Shown here: positions 25,125 to 33,775 of the stretch, one piece after another
Layout: every line of letters begins with the position of its first letter
Position numbering within the stretch: the stretch's first letter is position 1
From: Nannocystis sp.
GTDB lineage: Bacteria; Myxococcota_A; Polyangia; Nannocystales; Nannocystaceae
Direction: 5' to 3'
Assembly: GCF_016714285.1 (NCBI RefSeq)
Contig: NZ_JADJNN010000012.1
Span: 62,001 to 126,000, forward strand
DNA length: 64,000 nucleotides
The notes under the pieces: model-generated
What the model was told of the DNA's origin: nothing
Database searches by the model: none
Seen by the model: the letters and a program-made list of their open reading frames with translations, nothing else
Made by a program: the position numbers and the translations under genes

Positions 25125-27674
25125 CTATCGGCCGCGGAGGGTCTGGGCGATCTTCAGCACATCCGCCAGCACCCCGGCCGCCGTGACGGCACCGCCGGCC
25201 CCGGCGCCGCGGACGACCAGCGGATATTCTTCATATCGTTCGGTCGTGAATGCCACGAATGCCTCGGCGCCCTTGAGGGTCGCGGCGGGGTGGTCGGGGG
25301 CGACGTCGATCGGGCCGACGCGGACGCGGAACTCGCCGGTGTCGGGGGCGAGGTCGATGCGGGCGAGGTATCGCAGGACCCGGCCGCGGGCCTTGAGCTC
25401 GGCGAGGCTGGCGGCGAAGGTGCTGTCATAGTCGGCGAGGCCGGTGAAGAAGCGCTCGAGGTCGTCCTCGGCGAGCAGGTCGCTGTGGACCAGCGGGTGG
25501 ACGTGGATCTGCGCCAGCTCGAGGGTGAGGCCGAGCTCGCGGGCGAGGATGAGGGCCTTGCGGGCGACGTCGAGGCCGCTGAGGTCGTCGCGCGGGTGGG
25601 GTTCGGTGTAGCCGCGCTGGCGGGCCTGGCGGACCGCCTGGGAGAGCGGGACGCCGCGCATGACCTCGCCGGCGATGTAGCCGAGCGAGCCCGAGAAGGA
25701 GCCCTCGACGCGGTGGACGCGGTCGCCGGTGCGGACGAGGTCGGCGAGGGTGGCGATGACGGGGAGCGAGGCGCCGACAGTGGTCTCGTAGCGCCACGCT
25801 GCGTGGGCGCTGCGGGCCGCGGCGCGCAGCTGTCCGTCGGGACCTGTCCCGAGGGTCAGGGGCTTCTTGTTGGCGCTGACGACGTGGATCCCGCGGGCGA
25901 AGGCCTCGGCGTAGACGGGGCCCATGCCGTCGGCGGCCGTGCAGTCGACGAGCACGGGGGCGGGCAGGCGCCGCAGGCGATCGAGCAGCGGGGTGAGGGC
26001 GGTGAGGGTGTCGCTGCTGGCGAGGGCGGGGGCCTCGGCGAGGTGGGCCTGCCAGCGCCCGAGCTCGAGGCCCTGAGGCTCGAACAGGGCGCGAGCGCGG
26101 TCGGCGAGGCCGACGACGCGGAGGGCGATGCCGTGGTGCTTGCGCAGCGCGGCCTGCTGTTGCTGGATCTGGGCCAGCAGCTGGGCGCCGACGGTGCCGT
26201 GGCCGAGGATCAGGAGGCTTATCTCCTCGTGGGCGAAGTTGAAGGCGGCGTGGACGGTGCGCACGGCGAGGGCCGTCTCGCCGCCGTCGATGGCGCAGGA
26301 GATCGAGCGCGAGCTCATGCCCTGGGCGATCGCCCGCACGGGCACGCCGACCTGACCGAGCGCGCGGAAGAACTGGGCGGCGGCGCTGCGGGGATCCATG
26401 CGCTCGGCGACGAGGGTGAGCAGCGTGATCGGGGCGCGCACGCCGGGGCTGTCGACCTCGCCGCGGGCCCGCTCGAGCGCGAGCTCGGCGTCGATCGCGG
26501 CGCTGGCCTGCTCGGCGGACTCCTGCGGGATGACGACGGCGACGGCCTGGCCGTGGGCGGCCTGGTTGGCCATCCACACGGTGATGCCGGCCTGCTCGAG
26601 GGCTCGCAGGACGCGGGCGCCGACGCCGGCCTCGTGGCTGATCCGGCGCCAGCGGAGGTCGAGCAGGGCGAGCTTCTCGAGCGAGGTGACGCAGGTCGGG
26701 CCGGCCGCCTCGGCGCCGCGCTCGTCGATGCGGGTGCCCTCGGCGTCGGGGTCCATGGTGCTGCGGATCCGCAGGGCGATCCGTCGCTCGATGAGCGGCA
26801 CCATGGTCCGCGGGTGGAACATGCGGGCGCCGAAGTTGGCGAGCTCGAGCGCCTCCTGATACGACATGCGGGCGATCGGGTAGGCGTCGCGGAGGATCGT
26901 CGGGTCGCCGGTCATGACGCCGGGGACGTCGGTCCAGATCTGGACCTCGGCGGCTCGCAGGGCGCTGGCGAGGAGGGTGGCCGTGTAGTCGGAGCCGTTG
27001 CGGCCGAGGGTGGTGCTGCGGCCGTCCGGGGTGGCGCCGAGGAAGCCGGTGTGGACGGCGACGACGTCGCCCCAGCCGGGCCGGAGCGCGGCGAGGCGGT
27101 CGTGGCTGGCGTCCTGATCGACGAGGGCGGCGCCGAAGCGGTCGTCGGTGACGAGCCAGTCGCGGGCGTCGACGAACACGGCGGGCAGGCCCGCGAGCGG
27201 GAGCAGGGCGGCGAGGATGCTGGCGCTCAGGCGCTCGCCGAAGGAGAGCACGAGGTCGAGGGTCTGCGGGGTGCACTGGCGCAGGAGGGCGACGCCGGTG
27301 AGCACCTGGCGCAGCGGGAGCAGCAGCGAGGTGACGTGGGCGGGGATGTCGGGGTGCGGCGCGCGGGCGTCGCTGGGATCGCTGGCGCTGTCGGTCTCGC
27401 TGCTGCGGCGCAGCAGCTCGCGCAGGGCGCCGCGGCTCGTGTCGATCGCCAGGCCGGCGACGCGGTCGAGGATCGGGTCGGCGGCCAGGACGTCGCCCTT
27501 CGCGGCGACCCGGGCGGCGTCGATCAGCCAGTCGGTGGTGTCGCCCATGGCGGAGACGACGACGGCGATCGGGCCGAGGGCCCGCTCGCGGGCGATGAGG
27601 TCAGTGACGCGGATCAGGCGGTCGGCGGCGCCGACCGAGGAGCCGCCGAACTTGAGGACGCGGAGAGGTGTCAT
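25125..27674 (-). CDS. thrA: Bifunctional aspartokinase / homoserine dehydrogenase
   Basis: 849 residues, close to the 820 of E. coli ThrA. The N-terminal kinase begins LRVLKFGGSSVG and contains the aspartokinase GRNGSDYTATLLA segment. Regulatory ACT-type repeats fill roughly residues 320-470, and the homoserine dehydrogenase part follows (LLILGHGTVGAQLL as the NAD(P) loop, VSANKKPLTLG, and GSFSGSLGYI near the active site). It would catalyse steps one and three of threonine/methionine synthesis from aspartate. Start ATG 27674, just past a 14-bp tandem repeat that separates it from the MetB-like gene. It is likely feedback-controlled through the ACT region. Confidence 0.95.
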   Translation of the reverse strand: MTPLRVLKFGGSSVGAADRLIRVTDLIARERALGPIAVVVSAMGDTTDWLIDAARVAAKGDVLAADPILDRVAGLAIDTSRGALRELLRRSSETDSASDPSDARAPHPDIPAHVTSLLLPLRQVLTGVALLRQCTPQTLDLVLSFGERLSASILAALLPLAGLPAVFVDARDWLVTDDRFGAALVDQDASHDRLAALRPGWGDVVAVHTGFLGATPDGRSTTLGRNGSDYTATLLASALRAAEVQIWTDVPGVMTGDPTILRDAYPIARMSYQEALELANFGARMFHPRTMVPLIERRIALRIRSTMDPDAEGTRIDERGAEAAGPTCVTSLEKLALLDLRWRRISHEAGVGARVLRALEQAGITVWMANQAAHGQAVAVVIPQESAEQASAAIDAELALERARGEVDSPGVRAPITLLTLVAERMDPRSAAAQFFRALGQVGVPVRAIAQGMSSRSISCAIDGGETALAVRTVHAAFNFAHEEISLLILGHGTVGAQLLAQIQQQQAALRKHHGIALRVVGLADRARALFEPQGLELGRWQAHLAEAPALASSDTLTALTPLLDRLRRLPAPVLVDCTAADGMGPVYAEAFARGIHVVSANKKPLTLGTGPDGQLRAAARSAHAAWRYETTVGASLPVIATLADLVRTGDRVHRVEGSFSGSLGYIAGEVMRGVPLSQAVRQARQRGYTEPHPRDDLSGLDVARKALILARELGLTLELAQIHVHPLVHSDLLAEDDLERFFTGLADYDSTFAASLAELKARGRVLRYLARIDLAPDTGEFRVRVGPIDVAPDHPAATLKGAEAFVAFTTERYEEYPLVVRGAGAGGAVTAAGVLADVLKIAQTLRGR

Positions 27675-27680
27675 GCGGGA

Positions 27681-27760
27681 GGGACAGGGCGGAAGGGACA
27701 GGGCGGAAGGGACAGGGCGGAAGGGACAGGGCGGAAGGGACAGGGCGGAAGGGACAGGTG
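27681..27760. repeat. 14-bp tandem repeat between metB-like and thrA genes
   Basis: Five perfect units of GGGACAGGGCGGAA (27681-27750) plus a partial sixth, GGGACAGG. It lies immediately upstream of the thrA ATG on the minus strand, where it would read as a C-rich leader. It includes the GGACAG core also seen in the dispersed palindromes. Confidence 0.9.
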
Positions 27761-27806
27761 AGGTGCGCGGGCGCGGGACGGGGGGCGTCGAGAGGGTTTG
27801 CGAGGC

Positions 27807-28994
27807 CTAGTCGGCGAGGGCGCGGGCGAGGTCGGCGAGCAGGTCGTCGGGGTCCTCGATGCCGAGGCTGAGGCGGACCAGGTTGTCGCGGATGCCGATG
27901 GCGAGGCGCTGCTCCGTGCTGAGCTCGTAGAAGGACATGAGGGCGGGCTGCTCGATGAGGCTCTCGACGCCGCCGAGCGAGGGGGCGATGCGGGCGATCT
28001 GGCAGCGGTCGATGAAGCGGCTGGTGCGGGCCTCGTCGCCGCGGACCAGGAAGCTGACGACGCCGCCGAAGCCGCGCATGTGGGCGCGGGCGACGAGGTG
28101 GTCGGGGTGATCGGGGAGGCCGGGGTAGTGGACGCGATCGATCGCGGGGTGGCCGGCGAGGAACTCGGCGACGCGCTGGCCCGTGGCGTTCTGACGCTGC
28201 ACGCGGAGCTCGAGGGTCTTGAGGCCGCGGGTCAGGAGGTAGGCGCTGTGCGGGTCGAGGACGCCGCCGAGGACGCCGCGCTGCTCGCGGACGAGGCCGA
28301 CCAGGGCCGCGTCGCCGCACACGGCCCCGGCGAGCAGGTCGTTGTGGCCGCCGAGGTACTTGGTGCACGAGTGCAGGACCAGGTGGGCGCCCTGGGTGAG
28401 CGGCTGCTGGTTGACCGGGGTGGCGAAGGTGCTGTCGATGAGGAGCTTGAGGCCGCGGTGCGGGCGGCAGAGCTCGGCGAGGGCGCGCAGGTCGGCGACG
28501 CGGAGGTAGGGGTTGGTCGGCGACTCGCTGAGGACGACGCGGGTCTTGCCGGGGACGATCGCGGCGGCGATCGCCGCGAGGTCGCCGGGCGGGACGAGGG
28601 TGTGCTCGACGCCGTAGCGGGCGAGGAAGCCGGTGACGAACTGACGCGTGCGACGGTAGCCGTCGGCGGTGAGGACGACGTGCTGGCCGCTGCGAAGGAG
28701 GGTCAGCAGGGCGGTGGTGATCGCGGCCATGCCGCTGGAGAACAGGGCGCAGTCCTCGGCGGCCTCGAGCGCGGCGAGCTTGCGCTCGGCGACGGCGACG
28801 GTGGGGTTGCCGTAGCGGCCGTACTCGTCGCGGGTGATGCGGCCCTCGAAGTGGTCGCGCAGCTCGGCGGTGTCGCGGAAGGCGTAGGTCGAGGTCAGCG
28901 CGATCGGGGTGGTGACGGCGTCGTGCGGCTGCGGGCGCGGCTCGCCGGCGTGGACGGCGAGGGTGCCGGGGCGGGCCTGCGGATCGTGGGTCAC
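27807..28994 (-). CDS. metB: Cystathionine gamma-synthase-like PLP enzyme
   Basis: 395 residues, the usual length for the Cys/Met-metabolism PLP family. Family blocks are PxxLTSTYAF (TTPIALTSTYAF), the NPT motif YGNPTVAVAERKLA, FSSGMAAI in the cofactor loop, VVLSESPTNPYL, and HSCTKYLGGHND with the Schiff-base lysine. It sits just upstream of thrA on the same strand, as in E. coli metBL, so synthesis of cystathionine from an activated homoserine is likely. A gamma-lyase or O-acetylhomoserine sulfhydrylase role cannot be excluded. Start GTG at 28994. Confidence 0.85.
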   Translation of the reverse strand: MTHDPQARPGTLAVHAGEPRPQPHDAVTTPIALTSTYAFRDTAELRDHFEGRITRDEYGRYGNPTVAVAERKLAALEAAEDCALFSSGMAAITTALLTLLRSGQHVVLTADGYRRTRQFVTGFLARYGVEHTLVPPGDLAAIAAAIVPGKTRVVLSESPTNPYLRVADLRALAELCRPHRGLKLLIDSTFATPVNQQPLTQGAHLVLHSCTKYLGGHNDLLAGAVCGDAALVGLVREQRGVLGGVLDPHSAYLLTRGLKTLELRVQRQNATGQRVAEFLAGHPAIDRVHYPGLPDHPDHLVARAHMRGFGGVVSFLVRGDEARTSRFIDRCQIARIAPSLGGVESLIEQPALMSFYELSTEQRLAIGIRDNLVRLSLGIEDPDDLLADLARALAD

Positions 28995-29079
28995 GGCGGG
29001 GCGAGGGTCGCGTGGGCTCGCGCGCGGTGCAAGGCGTCGCGGGTCCAGTGGGCACTGTACAGATCATCAGCTCGTCGGC

Positions 29080-29085
29080 TATGTT
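29080..29085 (+). promoter_or_regulatory. Putative -10 element TATGTT, leaderless start
   Basis: TATGTT ends 7 nt before the ATG at 29093. It overlaps an earlier ATG at 29081, arguing that 29093 is the real start. Confidence 0.45.
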
Positions 29086-29092
29086 CGCGCGC

Positions 29093-32000
29093 ATGACGGG
29101 CCAATTTTGTGCGCCGGTGCAGCGGTGGTTCGAGCGGCGCTTCGCGGGGCCGACGGAGGCGCAGCGCGGGGGCTGGGCCGCGATCGCGGCGGGGCAGGAC
29201 GCGCTGATCATGGCGCCGACGGGCTCGGGCAAGACGCTGGCGGCGTTCCTGGCGGGCATCGACGGGCTGGTGCGGCGCGGGCTGGCGGGGACCCTCGGTG
29301 AGGGGGTGAAGATCGTGTACGTGTCGCCGCTCAAGGCGCTCGGGGCGGACGTCGATCGCAATCTGCAGGCGCCGCTGCGCGGCATCGCCGAGGCGGCGGC
29401 GGAGCTGGGGATGGTGGTGCCCGCGATCCGCACGGCGCTGCGCACGGGGGACTCGACGGCGACCGAGCGGGCGCGCCTGTTGCGGCAGCCGCCGCACCTG
29501 CTGATCACCACGCCGGAGTCGCTGTATCTGCTGCTCACCTCGCCGCGGGGGCGGACGATCCTGGCGGGCTGCGAGCAGGTGATCGTCGACGAGATCCACG
29601 CGCTGCTCGGCAACCGTCGTGGGGCTCACCTGGCGCTGTCGCTCGAGCGGCTCGATGTGTTGTGCGGGCGGCGATCGCAGCGGATCGGCCTGTCGGCGAC
29701 GGTCGATCCGGCGGAGGAGGCGGCGCGGCTGCTGGTCGGTCAGGACGACGCGGGGCGGCCGCGGGCCTGCGCCCTGGTGGACGCGGGTCGGCGGGCGGCG
29801 CTCGACCTGAAGATCGAGGTGCCGACCGAGACACTGTCGGCGGTGGCGTCGCGGACGGCCTGGGACGACGTGTATGTGCGCATCGCGGCGCTGCTGGCGG
29901 AGCACCGCAGCGCGCTGATCTTCGTGCCGAGCCGGCGCCTGTCGGAGCGGGTGGCGCACGACCTCGAGCAGCGGATCGGCGAGGGGCTGGTGGCGGCGCA
30001 CCACGGGGCGCTGGCCAAGCGCACGCGCCAGCTGGTCGAGGCGAGGTTGCAGTCGGGGGCGTTGAAGGCGGTGGTGGCGACGGCGTCGCTCGAGCTGGGG
30101 ATCGACGTCGGCGAGGTGGAGCTGGTGATCCAGATCGGGTCGACGCGCAATATGTCGGTGCTGCGCCAGCGGGTCGGGCGGGCCTGTCATTCGGTGGGGG
30201 GGACGCCGAAGGGCCGGATCTTCGCGCTGACGCGCGACGACCTGCTCGAGTGCGCGGCGGCGGTGCGGGCGATCCAGGCCGGGCGCATCGATCGGGCGGT
30301 CCAGCGCGAGGCGCCGCTCGACGTGCTGGCGCAGCAGATCGTGGCGAGTTGCGCGGCGGAGGAGTGGTCGGTGGCGGCATTGTGGGCGATGACCCGGCGG
30401 GCGGGGCCCTATGTGCAATTGGAGCGGCCGGCCTTCGACCAGCTGTTGACAATGCTGGGGGACGGGACCTCGACGCGGCGCGGGCGGCAGGGAGCGCTCA
30501 TTCACCTCGATCGGATCCATGGCACAGCGCGCGGGCGTCGCGGGGCTCAGCTGGCGGCGTTGACCTCGGGCGGGGCGATCCCCGACAAGGCGGATTATGC
30601 GGTGATCGAGGACGCGAGCGAGGCGGTGGTCGGTTCGGTCGACGAGGACTTTGCGATCGACAGTATGGTGGGTGATGTGTTTCGCCTGGGCTCGCACGCG
30701 TGGCGGGTGCGGCGGGTCGAGAACGGGCGGGTGCGGGTGGAGGACGCGCAGGGGCAGGCGCCGACGATCCCGTTCTGGAACGGCGAGGGGCTGGCGCGCA
30801 CGGCGGAGCTGTCGGCCGAGCTGGCGCAGCTGCGCGAGGCGCTGTGGCGACATATCGCGGCGGACGATCTGGTGGGGGCGCGGGCGCTGCTGGCCGAGGG
30901 CGGGGTGGAGGGCGACGCGGCGACCCAGGCGATCGCGTATGTCGAGGAGGGGGCGCGGGCGCTGGGGGTGGTGCCGACGCAGGAGCGACTGGTGGCGGAG
31001 CGCTTCTTCGACGAGTCGGGCGGGATGCAGCTGATCATTCATGCGCCGTTCGGGGCGCGCATCAATCGCGCGTTCGGGATGGGGCTGCGCAAGAAGTTCT
31101 GCCGGACCTTCGACTTCGAGCTGCAGGCGGCGGCGACGGACGACGCGGTGCTGCTGTCGCTGGGGCCGCAGCACTCCTTCCCGCTGATCGCGATCTTTGA
31201 CTTCTTGCACGAGCACGCGGTCGACGAGGCGCTGACCCAGGCGGCGCTGCAATCTCCGCTGTGGGAGACGCGCTGGCGCTGGAACGCGACCCGGGCGCTG
31301 GCGGTGCTGCGCCAGCAGGGCGGGCGTCGCACGCCGCCGCCGATCCTGCGCATGCGCGCGGCGGACCTGCTGGCGGCGGTCTTCCCCGAGCAGGCGGGCT
31401 GTCAGGATAACCATGGCGGCGAGATGATCGTGCTGCCCGATCATCCGCTGGTGAATGAGACGACGCGAGATTGCCTCGAGGAGGCGCTGGACGCGGCCGG
31501 CTTGAAGGCGATGCTGCGGCGATTGCACGCGGGAGAGATCGAGTCGCTGGCTTGCGAGACGGTGGCGCCGTCACCGTTCGCGCACGGCATCCTGGCGGCC
31601 AATCCCTATGCATTCCTCGACGACGCGCCGCTCGAGGAGCGCTGGGCCCGGCAGGTGCGCACGGCCCGGCCGGGCGAGCTGGCGCTGCGCGGCGGGGACC
31701 TGCGCACGCTCGACCCCGACGCGGTGGCGACGGTGGCGGCGCAGGTGGAGCTCGGGGTCGACGCGCCGCGCGACGCGGACGAGCTGCACGATATGCTGTG
31801 CGCGCCGCTGTTGCTGGCGCCGCGGGCCGGCTGGGGCGGATTGTTCGCGGCGCTGGTGGCCCGCGGGCGGGCGACCTCGCTGTGGCAGGCGGACGGGGAG
31901 CGGTGGATCGCGGCGGAGAGTTTGCCGCTGGTGCGGGCATTGTGGCCGGATGCGAGGATCGATCCGCCGATCGAGCTGCCGGCGTCGCTGATCACGGGGA

Positions 32001-33277
32001 TCGACGCGGAGGAGGCGGCGTTGCGGCTGGTGCGGGCGCTGGTGCAGGGGCTCGGGCCGAGCTCGGCGGCGACGATGGCGGGGATGCTCGGGCTGACGGA
32101 ATCGCAGGTGGAGGCCGCGCTGGCGCAGCTCGAGCTGGCGGGGATCGTGCTGCAGGGGGAGTTCTTGGCGGCGGAGACGATCACGTGGTGCGAGCGGCGG
32201 ATCTTGCAGCGGATCCACCGATTGACGCTGGGGCGGCTGCGCGAGGAGATCCGGCCGGTGACGCCGGCGGAGCTGGTGCGCTTCCTGCTGCGCTGGCAGC
32301 ACGTGCAGCCGGGGACCCAGCTGCACGGGGCCGAGGGGCTGCTGCGGGTGATCGAACAATTGGAGGGGCTCGAGCTGCCGGCGCAGGCGTGGGAGCGCGA
32401 GGTGCTGCCGCGGCGGATCGCGGGCTATGACCCGGCGTGGCTCGATGAGCTGTGCCTGTCGGGCGAGGTGGCGTGGGGCCGGCTGTCACCGTTGCCCGCG
32501 GAGGGCTTGGAGCCCGGCGAGCTGCCGCGCGGGGCCGGCAAGGTGGCGCTGTTCCTGCGCGAGCACGCGGGCTTCCTGGTCGCGCGCGAGACGGGGCCGG
32601 CGCACGAGTGGCCACATTTGTCGGCGCTGGCCCGGCGGGCGGCGGAAATGTTGGCACATGGGGCGGCGTTCGCGGCGGACCTGCGCGCGAGCCTCGGCGT
32701 GGGGGTGGCGGAGATGGAGGAGGCGCTGTGGGAATTGGCGCGGGCCGGGGCGATCACCAGCGATGGATTCGCGGGGCTGCGGGCGTTGTGCGAGACGGCG
32801 GAGAGCCGCCGCGGGGTGCGACGGATCTTGCGCGGGCGGTGGTCGCTGATCGCCCGGGAGCTGGGCCAGGGGCCGGTGCCGGACCCGTTCGGCGACGGCA
32901 GCGCGGTCGAGCTGGCGCGCTCGTACCTGCGACGATACGGAGTTGTGATGCGGGTGTTGCTGGGGCGCGAGACGGGGGCGCCGCCGTGGCGGAGCTTGCT
33001 CGAGATCTATCGTCGACTCGAGGCGCGCGGGGAGATCCGCGGCGGGAGGTTCGTGTCGGGACTCAGTGGCGAGCAATTTGCGCTGCCCGAGGCGGTGGAG
33101 GTGCTGCGGGCGACGCGGCGCATCGACGCGGAGAGCGAGGAGGTCGAGGTGGCGACCTGTGATCCGCTGAATCTGGTGGGTATCATCACGCCGGGGCCGC
33201 GGGTGCCGGCGGTGCGGGGGCATGTGCTGCGATATCGCGACGGGGAGGCGGTCGAGGCGGCGCGGGCGCTCGGGTGA
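29093..33277 (+). CDS. lhr: Lhr-type ATP-dependent DNA helicase
   Basis: About 1394 residues from the ATG at 29093. The superfamily 2 core is at the N-terminus: Walker A APTGSGKT, VYVSPLKALG, ITTPESLYLLL, the DEIH box in VIVDEIHALLG, the SAT motif in LSATVDP, and the second RecA part with VATASLELGID and QRVGRACHS. A long C-terminal region holds the winged-helix/Lhr-specific domains. The length and motif order fit Lhr proteins, 3'-to-5' helicases thought to act in DNA repair and restart. The gene is single, divergent from metB-like and convergent with the small repeat-protein gene. In some bacteria Lhr is next to a ligase or nuclease; none is seen here. Confidence 0.9.
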   Translation: MTGQFCAPVQRWFERRFAGPTEAQRGGWAAIAAGQDALIMAPTGSGKTLAAFLAGIDGLVRRGLAGTLGEGVKIVYVSPLKALGADVDRNLQAPLRGIAEAAAELGMVVPAIRTALRTGDSTATERARLLRQPPHLLITTPESLYLLLTSPRGRTILAGCEQVIVDEIHALLGNRRGAHLALSLERLDVLCGRRSQRIGLSATVDPAEEAARLLVGQDDAGRPRACALVDAGRRAALDLKIEVPTETLSAVASRTAWDDVYVRIAALLAEHRSALIFVPSRRLSERVAHDLEQRIGEGLVAAHHGALAKRTRQLVEARLQSGALKAVVATASLELGIDVGEVELVIQIGSTRNMSVLRQRVGRACHSVGGTPKGRIFALTRDDLLECAAAVRAIQAGRIDRAVQREAPLDVLAQQIVASCAAEEWSVAALWAMTRRAGPYVQLERPAFDQLLTMLGDGTSTRRGRQGALIHLDRIHGTARGRRGAQLAALTSGGAIPDKADYAVIEDASEAVVGSVDEDFAIDSMVGDVFRLGSHAWRVRRVENGRVRVEDAQGQAPTIPFWNGEGLARTAELSAELAQLREALWRHIAADDLVGARALLAEGGVEGDAATQAIAYVEEGARALGVVPTQERLVAERFFDESGGMQLIIHAPFGARINRAFGMGLRKKFCRTFDFELQAAATDDAVLLSLGPQHSFPLIAIFDFLHEHAVDEALTQAALQSPLWETRWRWNATRALAVLRQQGGRRTPPPILRMRAADLLAAVFPEQAGCQDNHGGEMIVLPDHPLVNETTRDCLEEALDAAGLKAMLRRLHAGEIESLACETVAPSPFAHGILAANPYAFLDDAPLEERWARQVRTARPGELALRGGDLRTLDPDAVATVAAQVELGVDAPRDADELHDMLCAPLLLAPRAGWGGLFAALVARGRATSLWQADGERWIAAESLPLVRALWPDARIDPPIELPASLITGIDAEEAALRLVRALVQGLGPSSAATMAGMLGLTESQVEAALAQLELAGIVLQGEFLAAETITWCERRILQRIHRLTLGRLREEIRPVTPAELVRFLLRWQHVQPGTQLHGAEGLLRVIEQLEGLELPAQAWEREVLPRRIAGYDPAWLDELCLSGEVAWGRLSPLPAEGLEPGELPRGAGKVALFLREHAGFLVARETGPAHEWPHLSALARRAAEMLAHGAAFAADLRASLGVGVAEMEEALWELARAGAITSDGFAGLRALCETAESRRGVRRILRGRWSLIARELGQGPVPDPFGDGSAVELARSYLRRYGVVMRVLLGRETGAPPWRSLLEIYRRLEARGEIRGGRFVSGLSGEQFALPEAVEVLRATRRIDAESEEVEVATCDPLNLVGIITPGPRVPAVRGHVLRYRDGEAVEAARALG

Positions 33278-33286
33278 GCGCGGCGC

Positions 33287-33775
33287 TCAGGCGCCGGACG
33301 ATCCGGTGCCGCTGGTACCGGTGCCGCTCGTATCGGTGCCGGTGCCGAGCGTATCGGTGCCGGTGCCGGTGCTGCTGGTGTCGGTATCGGTGCCGGCGTC
33401 GGTGCTATCGCTGGTGTCCGGCGGCGGGGGCGGGTCGCAGCCGTCGGGGAAGCAGGGGTCGTCCCAGGTCGAGCTGCCCGTGGTCGGGGGCCCCGTGGTG
33501 GTGCCGGTGCTCGTGCTGGTGGTCGGCGGGGGCAGCGGGTCGCAGCCGTCGGGGAAGCAGGGGTCGTCCCAGGTCGCGGAGCCAGCGGTGGTGCCGTCGG
33601 TGGCGGTGCTTCCGGTGTCGGTGCCCGTGTTGTCGGATTTGGGACCGCAGGCGGGCGCGGCGACGGTGGTCGCAATGCCCACGATCGAGGCGGCGCCCAT
33701 CATTCCCATCATTCGGCGGAGGTGGGCCTGCACGCGGTCGTGCGGGCCGGGGCGGTGATTGTTGGGATCAGACAT
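33287..33775 (-). CDS. Small protein with two WDDPCFPDGCDP repeats, partner of radical SAM gene
   Basis: 162 residues from the ATG at 33775. The first 44 residues hold a basic stretch and a hydrophobic segment ending VAAPAC, possibly a lipobox with an unusually long n-region. Then two copies of TWDDPCFPDGCDP (residues 68-80 and 103-115), each followed by PPP, sit in Thr/Ser/Gly-rich linkers. The rest is a GTGTDTS-type tail. At DNA level the repeat is about 50 bp and almost identical, so it is recent. Its ATG overlaps the end of the upstream radical SAM gene by 8 bp (ATGTCTGA), so translation is coupled. It may be a modified peptide substrate or just a lipoprotein; both fit. Confidence 0.7.
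   Translation of the reverse strand: MSDPNNHRPGPHDRVQAHLRRMMGMMGAASIVGIATTVAAPACGPKSDNTGTDTGSTATDGTTAGSATWDDPCFPDGCDPLPPPTTSTSTGTTTGPPTTGSSTWDDPCFPDGCDPPPPPDTSDSTDAGTDTDTSSTGTGTDTLGTGTDTSGTGTSGTGSSGA

Noticed and set aside
27681..27760. 14-bp repeats as CRISPR or iteron origin
   Set aside because: No spacers, no AT-rich region or replication gene; simple tandem repeat.
25086..27761. 890-codon plus-strand frame opposite thrA
   Set aside because: Low-complexity Gly/Ala/Glu composition, no motifs; the minus strand is a full ThrA.
28991..31528. 845-codon minus-strand frame opposite the Lhr gene
   Set aside because: Arg/Pro/His-rich shadow; the plus strand carries all helicase motifs.
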